DNA of 64,000 bases. Origin: Caldinitratiruptor microaerophilus (GTDB lineage: Bacteria; Bacillota; Sulfobacillia; Symbiobacteriales; ZC4RG38). The stretch lies in the NCBI RefSeq assembly GCF_025999835.1, contig NZ_AP025628.1:2542001-2606000 (forward strand), written 5' to 3'. Positions 1 through 10,180 of the stretch are shown piece by piece. Made by a program: the position numbers and the translations under genes. The notes under the pieces are model-generated. The model was given only the letters and a program-made list of their open reading frames with translations. It had not been told where the DNA came from and searched no databases. How positions within the stretch are numbered: position 1 is the stretch's first letter; every line of letters starts with the position of its first letter.

Positions 1-573
1 GCGCTCGAGGTCGGCGGGCCGGACGGGCACAGTGAGGATGCGCTCGAGCTCCAGGAGGACCTGATCCTCGACCGCGCGCAGGACCTCGTCGGAGGCCGCC
101 AGGACGGCCCCGAGGACCGTCTCCGGCATGCCCGGCAGGACCTGGGCGAGATCCGCACGGGGGTCCCCGGCCGGAGCGGCCTCGGCCCGCGGCGCGGTCG
201 GAGCCGTGCTGCCCGGGGCCCCGGGGCGCGCCCCCGCGCGGACGCGGCGGATCTCCGCAAAAAGGCCCCGCACGTCCGCACGGGCGCGCTCGACCACGCC
301 GGGGTCGACCACCATGACGTCGCCCACCTGCTCCTCCGCCCGGCGCCTCAGCTCCTCGGTCCGAACGGTGTTCTCCACCTCGTACGGCGCCGGTACGTCC
401 CTGGGAGCGATCTCGCCCTCGACGATGCGAAGGCGCTCCGGAAGCACGTGGGCGGAGAGGATCAGCGTGAGGAGCGCGGTCGACAGGGCGGCCAGCAGCA
501 GGCGGCGCATCCAGCCGAGGCCGAACCACTTGCGAAACGGGTGCCCTAGATCGCTCCAGAACCGCATCGGCAT
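1..573 (-). CDS. pgpH: PgpH/YqfF-type HD-domain phosphodiesterase, N-terminal part (runs off the window)
   Basis: Partial gene: 191 codons are open from an ATG at 573 to the window edge, so the C-terminal part is missing. The start has an AGGAGGC Shine-Dalgarno at 584-590, 10 bases upstream. The product begins MPMRFWSDLGHPFRKW, followed by one hydrophobic segment at about residues 22-38 and a long soluble region with the phrase APRDVPAPYEVENTVRTEE. This is typical of the extracellular 7TMR-HDED domain of membrane HD phosphodiesterases. In the family a C-terminal cytoplasmic HD domain hydrolyses cyclic-di-AMP; that part cannot be seen here. Position directly after phoH matches yqfF in Bacillus subtilis. 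Identification rests on the N-terminus and synteny. Confidence 0.85.
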   Translation of the reverse strand, partial: MPMRFWSDLGHPFRKWFGLGWMRRLLLAALSTALLTLILSAHVLPERLRIVEGEIAPRDVPAPYEVENTVRTEELRRRAEEQVGDVMVVDPGVVERARADVRGLFAEIRRVRAGARPGAPGSTAPTAPRAEAAPAGDPRADLAQVLPGMPETVLGAVLAASDEVLRAVEDQVLLELERILTVPVRPADLER

Positions 574-636
574 GGGCGACCGTGCCTCCTGGCAGAACCC
601 CCGCCGGCAAGGGCGCCGGCCGCCGGAAGCCGGGCG

Positions 637-1647
<1,011 letters not shown>

Positions 1648-1657
1648 TCGCGCCCCT

Positions 1658-2950
1658 TCATCCCCTTCTCGCCTGCTCTCCCCGGAGCCCCGGACCGGGC
1701 TGCGCCGGACCAGCCTGCGGGGCGGGGGCCGGCCGGCCGATCTCCTCCCGGGTCTCGATCAGCACCCGGAGCCCCAGGTAATCCGGCGTCCGGACCTTTT
1801 CCTGGATCTCCCTCCGCACCACCCGGTCGGTCCCGGGCTGGAGCTGCCAGCGCACCCGTTCCTCCAGGGACCGGATGGCCTCCTCCCGGGCGGCCTCCGG
1901 GCTCCTGGGCACCCGCATGAGACGGGTTTCCTCGTAAATCTCAGTCGTAAGTTCGACGGGGGGTCGCCAATTCCTCCACCCGGGCAGGCCCACCGACCGG
2001 CGCTGGAGGCGGTAGCGGGCGAAGGGCGGCGCCGGGCTCCCCTTCAGCAGGATTTCCCTCCGGCCCAGGCGCAAAACCACGCGCCCCTGGCGCCGGCCCG
2101 TCGCCTCCTCTCGCTCCTCGTACAGGGGCACCTCCACGTATTCCTCGTAGAAGCACCGGCCGAAGACCTGGCCGTCGGCCTGGATGGGCCCTACGGGCCG
2201 GTCCGGGACGGGGGGCCAGGGCGCGCCGCCGAACAGCGGCCGCTGCGGGGGAGCCGAGAAGTGGTAGAGGTAGCCCTCGATCAACACCTGGCCCGGGGTG
2301 ACGACCTCCCCCTCCTGCACCCGCCGCCGGCCCCGGAACACCACTACGGAGTCGACGATGCACGGCTTGCGCGCGACGATGTCGACCTGCCCCCGGGGGG
2401 CGGGCGGGCGCACCGTCGTGCGCTCGACCACCTGCACGATGGCCCGGGTGCCGTCGAGTCGCACCGAGACCCAGCCCACCTCCGGCACGAGGCGGGGCAG
2501 TTCCCGCTCGACGGCCTCCGGCCGCACCGAGACCCGCCACACGCCGGGGTGCAGCCCGAGCCGCGCCAGGGCGGCCCGCACCGCGCGGGGATCCAGGAGC
2601 CGGGTGCCCTCCACCTCGACCGCCCAGACGTGGCCGACGGCCCAGAGGAGCACCAGGGCGGACAGGGCGGCTCCTGCCAGAAGCCCCCGCCGCCGGCGCA
2701 GACGCCGCCAGGCGAAGGGCAACCCGCTCCGGCTGCGGATCCGCACCCGGCAGCGCGCCCGGCGCGCCACGGGGCGGACGCAGAGGAAGTCGGGCGCCAG
2801 CATCCGCGCGCGCAGCCGGTCGGGCCGGCGGTGCACGTCCCACAGGTCGATGCCCGCGTCGACGGCGAGGTTGACGAACCGTTCGGGCTGCGGCCCCGTC
2901 ACCTCCACCAGCACCGTCCCGGCCAGGTACCGCCAGATGCCCGGGAGCAC
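1658..2950 (-). CDS. yqfD: Sporulation protein YqfD
   Basis: 430 aa. An N-terminal soluble region with the family phrase VEVTGPQPERFVNLA precedes one membrane helix at about residues 88-108. A large extracytoplasmic domain follows with repeated VEVEG/VQVVERT-type elements, as in YqfD of spore formers. The B. subtilis homologue lies in a SigE-controlled sporulation region; its biochemical role is not known. The gene begins 16 bases after yqfC and is followed by phoH, so the three probably form one transcript. No sporulation promoter was identified by eye. Confidence 0.9.
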   Translation of the reverse strand: MLPGIWRYLAGTVLVEVTGPQPERFVNLAVDAGIDLWDVHRRPDRLRARMLAPDFLCVRPVARRARCRVRIRSRSGLPFAWRRLRRRRGLLAGAALSALVLLWAVGHVWAVEVEGTRLLDPRAVRAALARLGLHPGVWRVSVRPEAVERELPRLVPEVGWVSVRLDGTRAIVQVVERTTVRPPAPRGQVDIVARKPCIVDSVVVFRGRRRVQEGEVVTPGQVLIEGYLYHFSAPPQRPLFGGAPWPPVPDRPVGPIQADGQVFGRCFYEEYVEVPLYEEREEATGRRQGRVVLRLGRREILLKGSPAPPFARYRLQRRSVGLPGWRNWRPPVELTTEIYEETRLMRVPRSPEAAREEAIRSLEERVRWQLQPGTDRVVRREIQEKVRTPDYLGLRVLIETREEIGRPAPAPQAGPAQPGPGLRGEQARRG

Positions 2951-2966
2951 GGCCCGCCCTCCCGGG

Positions 2967-3242
2967 TCACGGCACGAAGCGGAGGGAGGCGATCCTGCCC
3001 ATCAGGATGATCTCCTCCGGCGTGATGCTGCCGATGCGGAGCTCCTCCCCCTCGACGGCGATCTGCCCCTTGGGGACCCCGATCACGACGCGGCCGGGCG
3101 AGTACTCGATGAGCCCGCGGTGGTTCTCGACCGCCATCTGCATGTCGCCGACGAGGATCACCCGGGCCACGTCCAGGACGACGTCCCCCGGCAGGTCGAA
3201 GATGCTCGTGATCCGGCTGCGAAGGTCCCTGCGACTTTCCAC
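2967..3242 (-). CDS. yqfC: Sporulation protein YqfC
   Basis: 91 aa from a GTG at 3242. This start is preferred because GGGGAG lies at 3251-3256, eight bases upstream; an in-frame ATG at 3275 would add 11 residues with no comparable site. B. subtilis YqfC is of similar length. The sequence is rich in short beta-strand stretches (VVLDVARVILVG, GLIEYSPGRVVIGV), as in the YqfC/YabP family of sporulation proteins. Immediately upstream of yqfD, as in Bacillus. Confidence 0.9.
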   Translation of the reverse strand: MESRRDLRSRITSIFDLPGDVVLDVARVILVGDMQMAVENHRGLIEYSPGRVVIGVPKGQIAVEGEELRIGSITPEEIILMGRIASLRFVP

Positions 3243-3398
3243 CGCACCGCCTCCCCGGACCGCCAGAGACCTCATGCTACTCTACGAGCGGCGGCGCCCC
3301 CCCATGTCCGGCACCGGACCGCACGCTCGCGCAGGTCTCGGCGGATCTGGGCGGAAAGGTCGGGCGGTTCCGCATCGCCTAAGCCCGGCGCAGAAGCG

Positions 3399-3803
3399 CT
3401 AGGAAACGAGCCGGCCCACCAGCGGGTAGCGGTGCCGGCGCCCGCCCCACGCCCGCACCAGACCCTGCAGGGCGAGGGCGAAGAACACCCACAGCAAAGC
3501 GGCGACGGCGGTGCGGCCGGGCGGCCCGTCCGGCTGGAAGAGCCACTTCAGCACGTCCCAGGACCAGCCGGTGGCCACCAGCGCGCCGGGGAGGCCACCC
3601 AGGGCCACGTACCCGTACGCGACCTTCACCGCCAGCGCCGTCCCCTGCCAGGCGAGGGCCTGGCGCACGTGCGCGCCGACGAAGCCGGAGCGGCGGGCGT
3701 AGAGGAAATGGATCACCCCGGTGGCCACCACGCCCATGAGGCCGAAGAGCACCCCCAGGTGGCCGACGGCCGCCATCACCCGTTCCTCGTAGCTAGGTCC
3801 CAC
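3399..3803 (-). CDS. DUF4870 / Tic20-like small membrane protein
   Basis: 134 aa from a GTG at 3803, eight bases from AGGAGG at 3812-3817; an ATG at 3809 would be too close to that site. Four predicted membrane helices. The segment VGAHVRQALAWQ is the hallmark of DUF4870 small membrane proteins (a conserved His/Gln in a helix entry). Function is unknown for the family. The start overlaps the end of the upstream proline-rich membrane protein by 11 bases, so the two are translationally linked. Confidence 0.75.
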   Translation of the reverse strand: MGPSYEERVMAAVGHLGVLFGLMGVVATGVIHFLYARRSGFVGAHVRQALAWQGTALAVKVAYGYVALGGLPGALVATGWSWDVLKWLFQPDGPPGRTAVAALLWVFFALALQGLVRAWGGRRHRYPLVGRLVS

Positions 3804-4419
3804 GGCCATCGCCTCCTGCGGGACGCCCGGACCGGCGCGGCCCGCCGGGCACCGGCGGGCGCCGGGGCGGTTCGAGGGCCCTCGGCGGCCCGAGCACCTC
3901 CCGGAGCAACACGGCCCGGGCGAGGTCCTCGCGCCCGCCGAAGGTCCGCGCGCGGCGCGCCCGCGGCTCGGGCGGGCGGCGGGGCGGCCGCTCCCCAGGC
4001 CCGGCCGCCAGGGCGCCGATGGCCTCGGCCTCACGGGCGATTCGCTCGGCCTCCGCCCGAACGTCCCCGGCCTCCGCCTCGATCGCCGTCCCCAGCGCGT
4101 CCGCCGGGGCGACTGGTTCGAGGCTCCGGACGCCGCCCTCACCGCCCGGCGTACCCTCACCGGGGGCATCTCTGCGGGCGGCGGGCTCGGGTGCCGGCGG
4201 TTGACTCAGGTCCTCCGACTCCCGGAGGAGCTCCTCCAATCCCGGGATCGGGAAGGCGACGGGGCCCCGCGGGGTGCCGGGGACCGCCGGACGCCCGGGC
4301 TCGGGGGTACGGGCGGGCGGCCGGTCCCGCGGCGCGCGCGGCCCGGGCCGGGCCCGGCCGAGCAGCGGGAACACCACGAAGATCAGGAACAACAGCAAGG
4401 AGAAGAGGTCCAGGTCCAA
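3793..4419 (-). CDS. Hypothetical single-pass membrane protein, Pro/Arg/Glu-rich
   Basis: 208 aa. One hydrophobic N-terminal helix (LFSLLLFLIFVVFPLLG, about residues 5-21) is followed by a low-complexity tail rich in proline, arginine and glutamate with no recognisable domain. It lies between floA and the DUF4870 gene, where other Firmicutes often have a small membrane protein (yqfB position in Bacillus), but I cannot show it is homologous. The N-terminus looks real (hydrophobic anchor right after start); the tail may be a poorly conserved linker. Function not known. Confidence 0.55.
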   Translation of the reverse strand: MDLDLFSLLLFLIFVVFPLLGRARPGPRAPRDRPPARTPEPGRPAVPGTPRGPVAFPIPGLEELLRESEDLSQPPAPEPAARRDAPGEGTPGGEGGVRSLEPVAPADALGTAIEAEAGDVRAEAERIAREAEAIGALAAGPGERPPRRPPEPRARRARTFGGREDLARAVLLREVLGPPRALEPPRRPPVPGGPRRSGRPAGGDGRGT

Positions 4420-4461
4420 GCCGCCTTCCCCTCCCCGGCGGGCGATCCCCCGTCCGGTCGC

Positions 4462-5460
4462 CTAGCGCCCGGACTCCTCCGTTCCCGGGGCGGGCGGCGG
4501 GGCGCCCTCCCCCGCGATCGACCGGCGCATGCCGGTGTCGGCCTGAATGTTCTGCATGTACATCCAGTCCATGACGCCGATCTTGCCCTCGCGCAGGGCC
4601 TGGGCCAGGGCATGGGGCACCTCGGCCTCCGCCTCCACCACCTTGGCCCGCATCTCCTGCACCCGGGCCTTCATCTCCTGCTCGGCGGCCACGGCCATCG
4701 CCCGGCGCTCCTCCGCCTTGGCCTGGGCGATGCGCTTCTCCGCCTCGGCCTGGTCGGCCAGGAGGCGGGCGCCGATGTTGTTGCCGACGTCCACGTCGGC
4801 GATGTCGATGGAGACGATCTCGAAGGCCGTGCCGGCGTCGAGCCCCTTGGCCAGCACCGTGCGCGAGATCGAGTCCGGGTTCTCCAGGACCTGCTTGTGG
4901 TTGTCCGCCGAGCCGATGGTGGTGACGATGCCCTCGCCCACGCGGGCGATGATGGTGTCCTCGCCGGCACCGCCGACCAGGCGGTCGATGTTCGCGCGCA
5001 CCGTCACCCGGGCCTTGGCCTTCAGCTCGATGCCGTCCTTGGCCACCCCGGCCACCACCGGGGTCTCGATGACCCGGGGGTTCACGCTCATCTGCACGGC
5101 CTGGAGCACGTCACGGCCGGCGAGGTCGATGGCGGCCGCCCGCTCGAAGGAGAGGTCGATCCCCGCCCGGTGGGCGGCGATGAGGGCGTTCACGACCCGG
5201 TCGACGTTCCCGCCGGCCAGGTAGTGGGCCTCGAGCTTGTCGCTGCTCACGTCCAGGCCCGCCTTGAACGCCTTGATGAGGGGGTTGATCACCCGGGCGG
5301 CGGGCACCCGCCGCAGCCGCATGCCGATGAGCGTCCCCAGCCCCACCCGCACGCCCGCGGCGGCGGCCGCGATCCAGAGGCCCACCGGCACGAAGCTGAA
5401 GAAGACGGAGAGCACGAGCACCGCGACGAAGATGAGGAAAAGCGTGAACAGGATCTCCAA
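4462..5460 (-). CDS. floA: Flotillin-like protein FloA
   Basis: 332 aa from a TTG at 5460, six bases from AGGAGGG at 5467-5473; B. subtilis FloA (YqfA) is 331 aa, which supports this start over an ATG at 5508. An N-terminal hairpin membrane segment ([15 protein letters not shown]) is followed by an SPFH/band-7 domain with the family phrase [29 protein letters not shown] cut short here to its key part, [16 protein letters not shown]. FloA scaffolds membrane microdomains. It follows nfeD by 58 bases; the NfeD-FloA pair is a conserved functional and genomic partnership. Confidence 0.95.
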   Translation of the reverse strand: MEILFTLFLIFVAVLVLSVFFSFVPVGLWIAAAAAGVRVGLGTLIGMRLRRVPAARVINPLIKAFKAGLDVSSDKLEAHYLAGGNVDRVVNALIAAHRAGIDLSFERAAAIDLAGRDVLQAVQMSVNPRVIETPVVAGVAKDGIELKAKARVTVRANIDRLVGGAGEDTIIARVGEGIVTTIGSADNHKQVLENPDSISRTVLAKGLDAGTAFEIVSIDIADVDVGNNIGARLLADQAEAEKRIAQAKAEERRAMAVAAEQEMKARVQEMRAKVVEAEAEVPHALAQALREGKIGVMDWMYMQNIQADTGMRRSIAGEGAPPPAPGTEESGR

Positions 5461-5518
5461 GCGAATCCCTCCTACGGCCCCGCCGGCACCGGCGTCCGGC
5501 GGGGTCACGCGCTGGATC

Positions 5519-6835
5519 TCAGGCGCTGCCGGCCGCGCGGACCACCACGCGGGTCCCCTCGACCAGGATCACCTCCACCGTCTGGCCCGGCGGCACGAAC
5601 TCGCCCTGGGTCACGACGTCGACCCGGCGATCCCCGAAGACCGCCACCCCGGCCGGCCGCAGCGGGGTGACGGCGACCCCCCGGGCGCCGACCAGGGCGG
5701 CGAGCTCCACCCGCCCCGGCACGACCCCCTGCTCGCGGCCGAGCCGCTCCTCCAGGGTCAGCCAGCGGATCATCCCGTGCCGGGAGATGTACCGGGCGAG
5801 CGCGGCGAGCACGAGGACGGCCCCCACCGCGGTGATCGCCAGGTAGGTGGCGGCAAGCCCCGGGGTCGGCGCCGAGAGGAAGATGCCGGCCCCGACGGCG
5901 ATCGCGCCGGCGACCCCGAACACCCCGAAGCCCGGCACGAACATCTCGATGACCAGGAGCGCCGCCCCCAGCAGGACCAGGGTGAGCTCCAGCCACCGGG
6001 CCGTCCCGATCAGGTAGTGGGAGGCGAAGAACGCCACCAGGCTCACCAGGCCGACGAGCCCCGGCAGGCCGAGCCCGGGTTTGGCCATCTCCAGGGCCAG
6101 CCCGCCCACGCCCAGGAGCAGCAGGAGGCTCGCCACCCAGGGCGAGGTGAGGTAGCGGGCCACCCGTTCCCCCCGGCCGGGCTCGTACCACGTCACCTCG
6201 GCGCCGCCCAGGCCGGCAGCCCGCAGGGCCGTGCCGAGGTCGGCCGCCTCGCCGTCGGCGATGCCGAGGGACACGGCCTGCCGCCACGTGAGGGTGAGCG
6301 GCTTGCCGGTGGTGACGCCGGGGATCGTGACCGACTTGTCCACCATGGCCGCCGCCACCCGGGGGTCGCGGCCCCGGGCCTCGGCGGTGGCCTGGAAGAG
6401 CCCCGCGACGTAGGACACGGCCTTGTCCGAGTACGGGATGGGCTCGGCCGCCCCGATGCTCGAACCGGGCCGCATGTACACCCGCTGCGCTGCCAGGGTG
6501 ACCAGCGCCCCCGCCGACGCGGCCCGGCCCTCCACGAAGGCGACCGTCGCCAGCCGGGTGTTCAGGAGCGCATTCCGGATGCCCTCGGCGGCCTGGACGA
6601 GTCCCCCGGGCGTGTCCACCACGATCGCCAGCCCCCGGGCGGCCGGGTCGGCCTCAGCCCGCCGCACCGCCCCCTGCACGATCGCCGCCAGCCCCGGGTC
6701 GATCGTCTCCCGGACATGCACGGCGTACACCCGCCCGCCGGGCGGGGCCGGCCCGGACGCCGCGCGGGCGGACGGCGGGCCGGCCAGGACGAGAAGGACG
6801 CCCAGGGCGCCGATCGCCCACCGACCCGCACGCAT
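5519..6835 (-). CDS. nfeD: NfeD-family membrane-bound serine protease/scaffold protein
   Basis: 438 aa from an ATG at 6835, eight bases from GGGAGG at 6845-6850; a GTG at 6844 sits on that site and is unlikely. Order: signal peptide (ends near PPSARA), a ClpP-like protease domain with the serine in [12 protein letters not shown] and a lysine in SDKAVSY, four or five membrane helices, and a C-terminal OB-fold NfeD domain. The family (long NfeD, YqeZ in Bacillus) works with the flotillin encoded next door. The Ser-Lys dyad of the archaeal 1510-N protease appears conserved, so proteolytic activity is plausible. Confidence 0.92.
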   Translation of the reverse strand: MRAGRWAIGALGVLLVLAGPPSARAASGPAPPGGRVYAVHVRETIDPGLAAIVQGAVRRAEADPAARGLAIVVDTPGGLVQAAEGIRNALLNTRLATVAFVEGRAASAGALVTLAAQRVYMRPGSSIGAAEPIPYSDKAVSYVAGLFQATAEARGRDPRVAAAMVDKSVTIPGVTTGKPLTLTWRQAVSLGIADGEAADLGTALRAAGLGGAEVTWYEPGRGERVARYLTSPWVASLLLLLGVGGLALEMAKPGLGLPGLVGLVSLVAFFASHYLIGTARWLELTLVLLGAALLVIEMFVPGFGVFGVAGAIAVGAGIFLSAPTPGLAATYLAITAVGAVLVLAALARYISRHGMIRWLTLEERLGREQGVVPGRVELAALVGARGVAVTPLRPAGVAVFGDRRVDVVTQGEFVPPGQTVEVILVEGTRVVVRAAGSA

Positions 6836-6859
6836 GGACGGCACCTCCCGTGAGTGGAC

Positions 6860-9058
6860 CTAGGGTGCGGCCACGGCCCCGGCAGCGGCCCGGCCAGGCG
6901 GCAGGCGGCCCCGGAGGCGCTCCGCCAGTTCCGCGTCCAGGGCGGCGGCCTTCTCCGGGGACACCGGTTCCACCTCCACCAGGTTCGTGTGGAAGGCGGC
7001 GCCTCCGGCCATGTCCGCCTCCCGGTCGGTCGTCAGGCTGTTCACATTCTGCCCGCCGGGACTCAGGAGCCCCCACCAGAGCCCGGGGCTGACCGCCACC
7101 CCCGGGTCTGACCGGTCGGCGATGCGCGCCTTCAGGTACGCCTCGCCCCGGTCGTTGTGCACCCGTACCCACTCGCCGTCGCCGATTCCCCGCACCCGGG
7201 CGTCGGCCGGGTTCAGGTACACGGTGGGGGCGGCCTCCGCCGCCAGCAGCGAGGGCAGGTTCGAGAACGTGCTGTTCAGGAAGTGGTGCGCGCCCGGGGT
7301 GATGAGGTGGAGCGGGTATCGCCGGTAGAGGTCCGGCGCGCCCTCCGCGGATTCGGCCGGGGGCACGTACTGCACCACGGGGTCGAGGCCCGCCGCCGCC
7401 ATGGCCTCCGAGAAGAGCCGGATCTTCCCGTCCGGGAAGCGGGCTCCTTCGGCGAAGGGAACGGGGGTGCGGTCGAGCTTGACCCACCGGTGCTCCCGCA
7501 GGTAGCGGAGCGCCGCCTCTGCCTGGGCCCGGCCCTCGAGGTGCGGCGCCACCGTGCGCGCCGCCGCGCTGCCCTCCAGCGCCTGCAGCAGCAGCTCCTC
7601 GTCGGAGTCCCGGAAGCAGGGCTCCGTGAACCCCATGGCCGCCGCGAGGCGGCGGAAGAACTCCGTGTTGGGCACGGCCTCCCCGAGCGGCGCGATCGCC
7701 GGCTCGTTGAGCATCGCGTAGAGGTGCCAGTACGAGCTGTGCAGGTCCGTGTGCTCCATCTGGGTGGTGGCGGGAAAGATCACGTCGGCGTACCGGCACG
7801 TGTCCGTGAAGAGCTGCTCGTGCACCACCGTGAACAGGTCCTCACGCATAAGACCCTGGAGGACCCGGTTCTGGTTCGGCGCCACGGCGGCCGGGTTGGA
7901 GTTGTAGACCACGAGCGCCATCACCGGCGGATCGGCGAGGGTGGTGAGGGCCTCCCCGAGCCGGATCATGTTGATCTCTCGCGGCCGGGGGGTGGGCATG
8001 AGGTCGGGCCGCTCCAGCCTGGCGGCGTTCCAGCGGTACGAACCGCTGTTGGAGAGCAGGAGGCCGCCGCCCGGGTGGCGCCAGGCGCCGACCAGCGCCG
8101 GGAGGAGGGCGAGAGCCCGGATCGCCATGCCGCCGTTCGTGTGCCGGTGCATCCCGTACCCGGCGCGGATCACCGAGGGCTTGCGGGTCGCGTACAGCCG
8201 GGCGAGCCGCTCGATGTCGGCCGCCGGGATGCCGGTGACGGCCGCCGCCCGCTCCGGAGGCCACTCCCGGGCCCGCTCCCGGAGCGCCTCGATCCCCACC
8301 GTGTGGGCCTCGACGAACTCGCGGTCCTCGAGCCCCTCCGCGAGGATCACGTGCATCATGCCCAGCGCCAGGGCCGCGTCGGTGCCCGGCCGCGGAGAGA
8401 GGTGCCAGTCCGCGAGCTTCTCGGTGCCGTTGCGGTAGGGATCGATGTGGACCACGGTGGCCCCCCGCCGGCGCGCCTCCCGCAGGATCGGCGCCTGGTG
8501 CACGGCGGAGTGCACCACGTTCACGCCCCACACCAGGATGAGGCGGACGTTCACCATGTCCTCCGGGTCGGGCCCCAGGGTGTCCCCGTAGGTGTAGAGG
8601 AGGGCCGCCTTGCCGGCCGAGGAGCAAATGGTGCGCCCCAGGCGGGAGGCGCCGAGCCGGTGGAAGAAGCGGCGGTCCATGCTGCCGTAGTTCAGCACCC
8701 CCATGGTGCCGCAGTAGCTGTACGGCAGCACGGCCTCTCCCCCGTACCGGTCGACGATCTCCCGGAGCCGGCCGGCGGTGTAGCGCAGGGCCTCGTCCCA
8801 GGAGACACGCACGAACTGCCCCGAACCTTTCGGTCCGACCCGGCGCATCGGGTACAGGACCCGGTCGGGGCTGTGGACCCGCTCGTGGTAGTGCCCCACC
8901 TTCACGCAGACGAAGCCGCGGGTCGTCGGGTGGTCGGGGTCGCCGGTGACCCGGACGACGCGGCCGTCCTGCACGTGGACGCGCAGCGCGCACGTATCCC
9001 AGCAGTCGTGCGGGCAGACGGCGGATTTCACCTGAGTCCCGCTGTCACCCAACGTCAA
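6860..9058 (-). CDS. Molybdopterin-dependent oxidoreductase, YyaE-like (DMSO reductase superfamily)
   Basis: 732 aa. The N-terminal 4Fe-4S motif CPHDCWDTC (C15, C19, C23) with GFVC (C51) is followed by bis-MGD-binding segments and a C-terminal molydopterin dinucleotide-binding domain (LHLITPGAHHFLNSTF, then VYLNPADARVRGI). The region TICSSAGKAALL aligns with the Mo/W ligand zone; I cannot tell by eye whether Cys or Ser binds the metal. No Tat signal is visible, so it is probably cytoplasmic. It resembles Bacillus YyaE and formate-dehydrogenase-like enzymes of unknown substrate. It follows the MoeA-like gene by 22 bases, an obvious cofactor partnership. Confidence 0.88.
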   Translation of the reverse strand: MTLGDSGTQVKSAVCPHDCWDTCALRVHVQDGRVVRVTGDPDHPTTRGFVCVKVGHYHERVHSPDRVLYPMRRVGPKGSGQFVRVSWDEALRYTAGRLREIVDRYGGEAVLPYSYCGTMGVLNYGSMDRRFFHRLGASRLGRTICSSAGKAALLYTYGDTLGPDPEDMVNVRLILVWGVNVVHSAVHQAPILREARRRGATVVHIDPYRNGTEKLADWHLSPRPGTDAALALGMMHVILAEGLEDREFVEAHTVGIEALRERAREWPPERAAAVTGIPAADIERLARLYATRKPSVIRAGYGMHRHTNGGMAIRALALLPALVGAWRHPGGGLLLSNSGSYRWNAARLERPDLMPTPRPREINMIRLGEALTTLADPPVMALVVYNSNPAAVAPNQNRVLQGLMREDLFTVVHEQLFTDTCRYADVIFPATTQMEHTDLHSSYWHLYAMLNEPAIAPLGEAVPNTEFFRRLAAAMGFTEPCFRDSDEELLLQALEGSAAARTVAPHLEGRAQAEAALRYLREHRWVKLDRTPVPFAEGARFPDGKIRLFSEAMAAAGLDPVVQYVPPAESAEGAPDLYRRYPLHLITPGAHHFLNSTFSNLPSLLAAEAAPTVYLNPADARVRGIGDGEWVRVHNDRGEAYLKARIADRSDPGVAVSPGLWWGLLSPGGQNVNSLTTDREADMAGGAAFHTNLVEVEPVSPEKAAALDAELAERLRGRLPPGRAAAGAVAAP

Positions 9059-9080
9059 CAGCCCCCCTGGGGTCAGGCCC

Positions 9081-10064
9081 CTACCAGCGCTTGCTCAGCA
9101 GCCCTCCGTGGCCCATCTCGACGAAGTCCGCCTTGGTGAGCACCTCGCCGGCCATGAGCCGGGGCAGGACGTGGTCGAAGATGGTCACCGCCTCGTGCAT
9201 CACCGCGCCGGGGAGGCCCATGACCGGCACCGTGCCGATGTACGCCAGCAGGAACATGCTCCCCGGCAGGACCGGGGCACCGTACGTGACCACCCGGGCC
9301 CCGGACTGGCGGATCGCGCCCGGAGTGGCGTCGTCGGGGTCCACCGACATGCCGCCGGTCACGCAGATGAGTTCGGCCCCCTGCTCGAGAGCCTCCCGGA
9401 TCTTGCCCGCGGTCATGGCCGGCTGGTCGTCGCTGAGCGTCTTGTAGATCACCTGACCGCCCAGGGCGGACACCTTGGCCTCGACCACGGGCCCGAAGGC
9501 GTCCGCGATCCGCCCCTTGTACACCTCGCTGCCCGTGACCACGATGCCCACCTTGAGCGGCCGGTACGGCAGGACCCGGATCACGGGCCCCTCCCGGCCG
9601 ATGGCCTCGGCGGCCAGGACCTGCGACTCCTCGATGACCAGGGGGGTCACCCGTGTCCCGGCCACGGTGTCGCCGGCCCGTACGGGCCGCCGGTCGAAGG
9701 CCGTGGCCACCTGGACCTCGCCGATGGCGTTGATCCGTCGCAGGCGATCGACGTCCACGCGGAGGAGCCCGTCGTGCTCCGCCTGCAGGTTCATCTTGCC
9801 CTCGTCCGGTCCGACGAGGCGGACGCCGGAGCCGGCGAGGGCGCGGGCCACGCGCAGGGCGGCCTCCTCCTCGTGGAGGTGGCCCGGCGGCACCTCAAGG
9901 ATGTAGATGTGCTCCTTGCCCATGCTGAGCAGCACGGGCACGTCCTCGGGACGGATCACGTGGCCGCGGCGGAACGCGGGGCCCTTCGACTGGCCCGGGA
10001 CGATGCGGGTGAGGTCGTGGCCGAGCACCAGCCCGACGGCCTCCTCCACGGGGACCTTCCTCAA
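9081..10064 (-). CDS. MoeA/MogA-like molybdopterin-binding protein
   Basis: 327 aa from a TTG at 10064 with GGGGGG nearby upstream. The C-terminal half holds the MoCF-biosynthesis (MPT-binding) fold: VGIVVTGSEVYKG, then the loop LICVTGGMSVDPDD and GLPGAVMHEA. It is shorter than MoeA (about 400 aa), so this is the MoeA-like molybdopterin-binding subfamily often encoded beside molybdoenzymes rather than the housekeeping molybdenum insertase. It probably loads or inserts the cofactor of the adjacent YyaE-like enzyme (inference). An extended -10 promoter at 10117-10125 lies upstream. Confidence 0.85.
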   Translation of the reverse strand: MRKVPVEEAVGLVLGHDLTRIVPGQSKGPAFRRGHVIRPEDVPVLLSMGKEHIYILEVPPGHLHEEEAALRVARALAGSGVRLVGPDEGKMNLQAEHDGLLRVDVDRLRRINAIGEVQVATAFDRRPVRAGDTVAGTRVTPLVIEESQVLAAEAIGREGPVIRVLPYRPLKVGIVVTGSEVYKGRIADAFGPVVEAKVSALGGQVIYKTLSDDQPAMTAGKIREALEQGAELICVTGGMSVDPDDATPGAIRQSGARVVTYGAPVLPGSMFLLAYIGTVPVMGLPGAVMHEAVTIFDHVLPRLMAGEVLTKADFVEMGHGGLLSKRW

Positions 10065-10116
10065 CGTCCTTTACCCCCCTGGGCGTTGTGGGTGCGGACC
10101 CTGCGGGCACACCTCC

Positions 10117-10125
10117 ATCATAGCA
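10117..10125 (-). promoter_or_regulatory. Extended -10 promoter for the molybdopterin operon
   Basis: Reads TGCTATGAT on the minus strand, an extended -10 element. No recognisable -35 lies at 17 bases because the GC hairpin at 10131-10167 occupies that place. It sits about 50 bases before the TTG start at 10064. Confidence 0.45.
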
Positions 10126-10130
10126 CGCAC

Positions 10131-10167
10131 AGCGGGCCCGGCGGCCCTTAGAGCCGCCGGGCCCGCT
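10131..10167 (-). terminator. 15-bp perfect hairpin after yqeY
   Basis: AGCGGGCCCGGCGGC (10131-10145) pairs perfectly with 10153-10167 around a 7-base loop. It begins 13 bases past the yqeY stop and has no U-tract, so it is a terminator-like or RNA-stabilising structure separating the rpsU-yqeY transcript from the molybdopterin genes. Confidence 0.65.
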
Positions 10168-10180
10168 ATCCAGCCCCGGG

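Noticed and set aside
2298-4574. A 758-codon plus-strand frame over yqfC, DUF4870 and neighbours
   Set aside because: Shadow of the minus-strand genes; Ser/Arg/Thr-rich with no recognisable fold.
10065-10130. Molybdenum-cofactor riboswitch before the molybdopterin genes
   Set aside because: The gap is too short and already occupied by a hairpin and a promoter; no Moco consensus seen.
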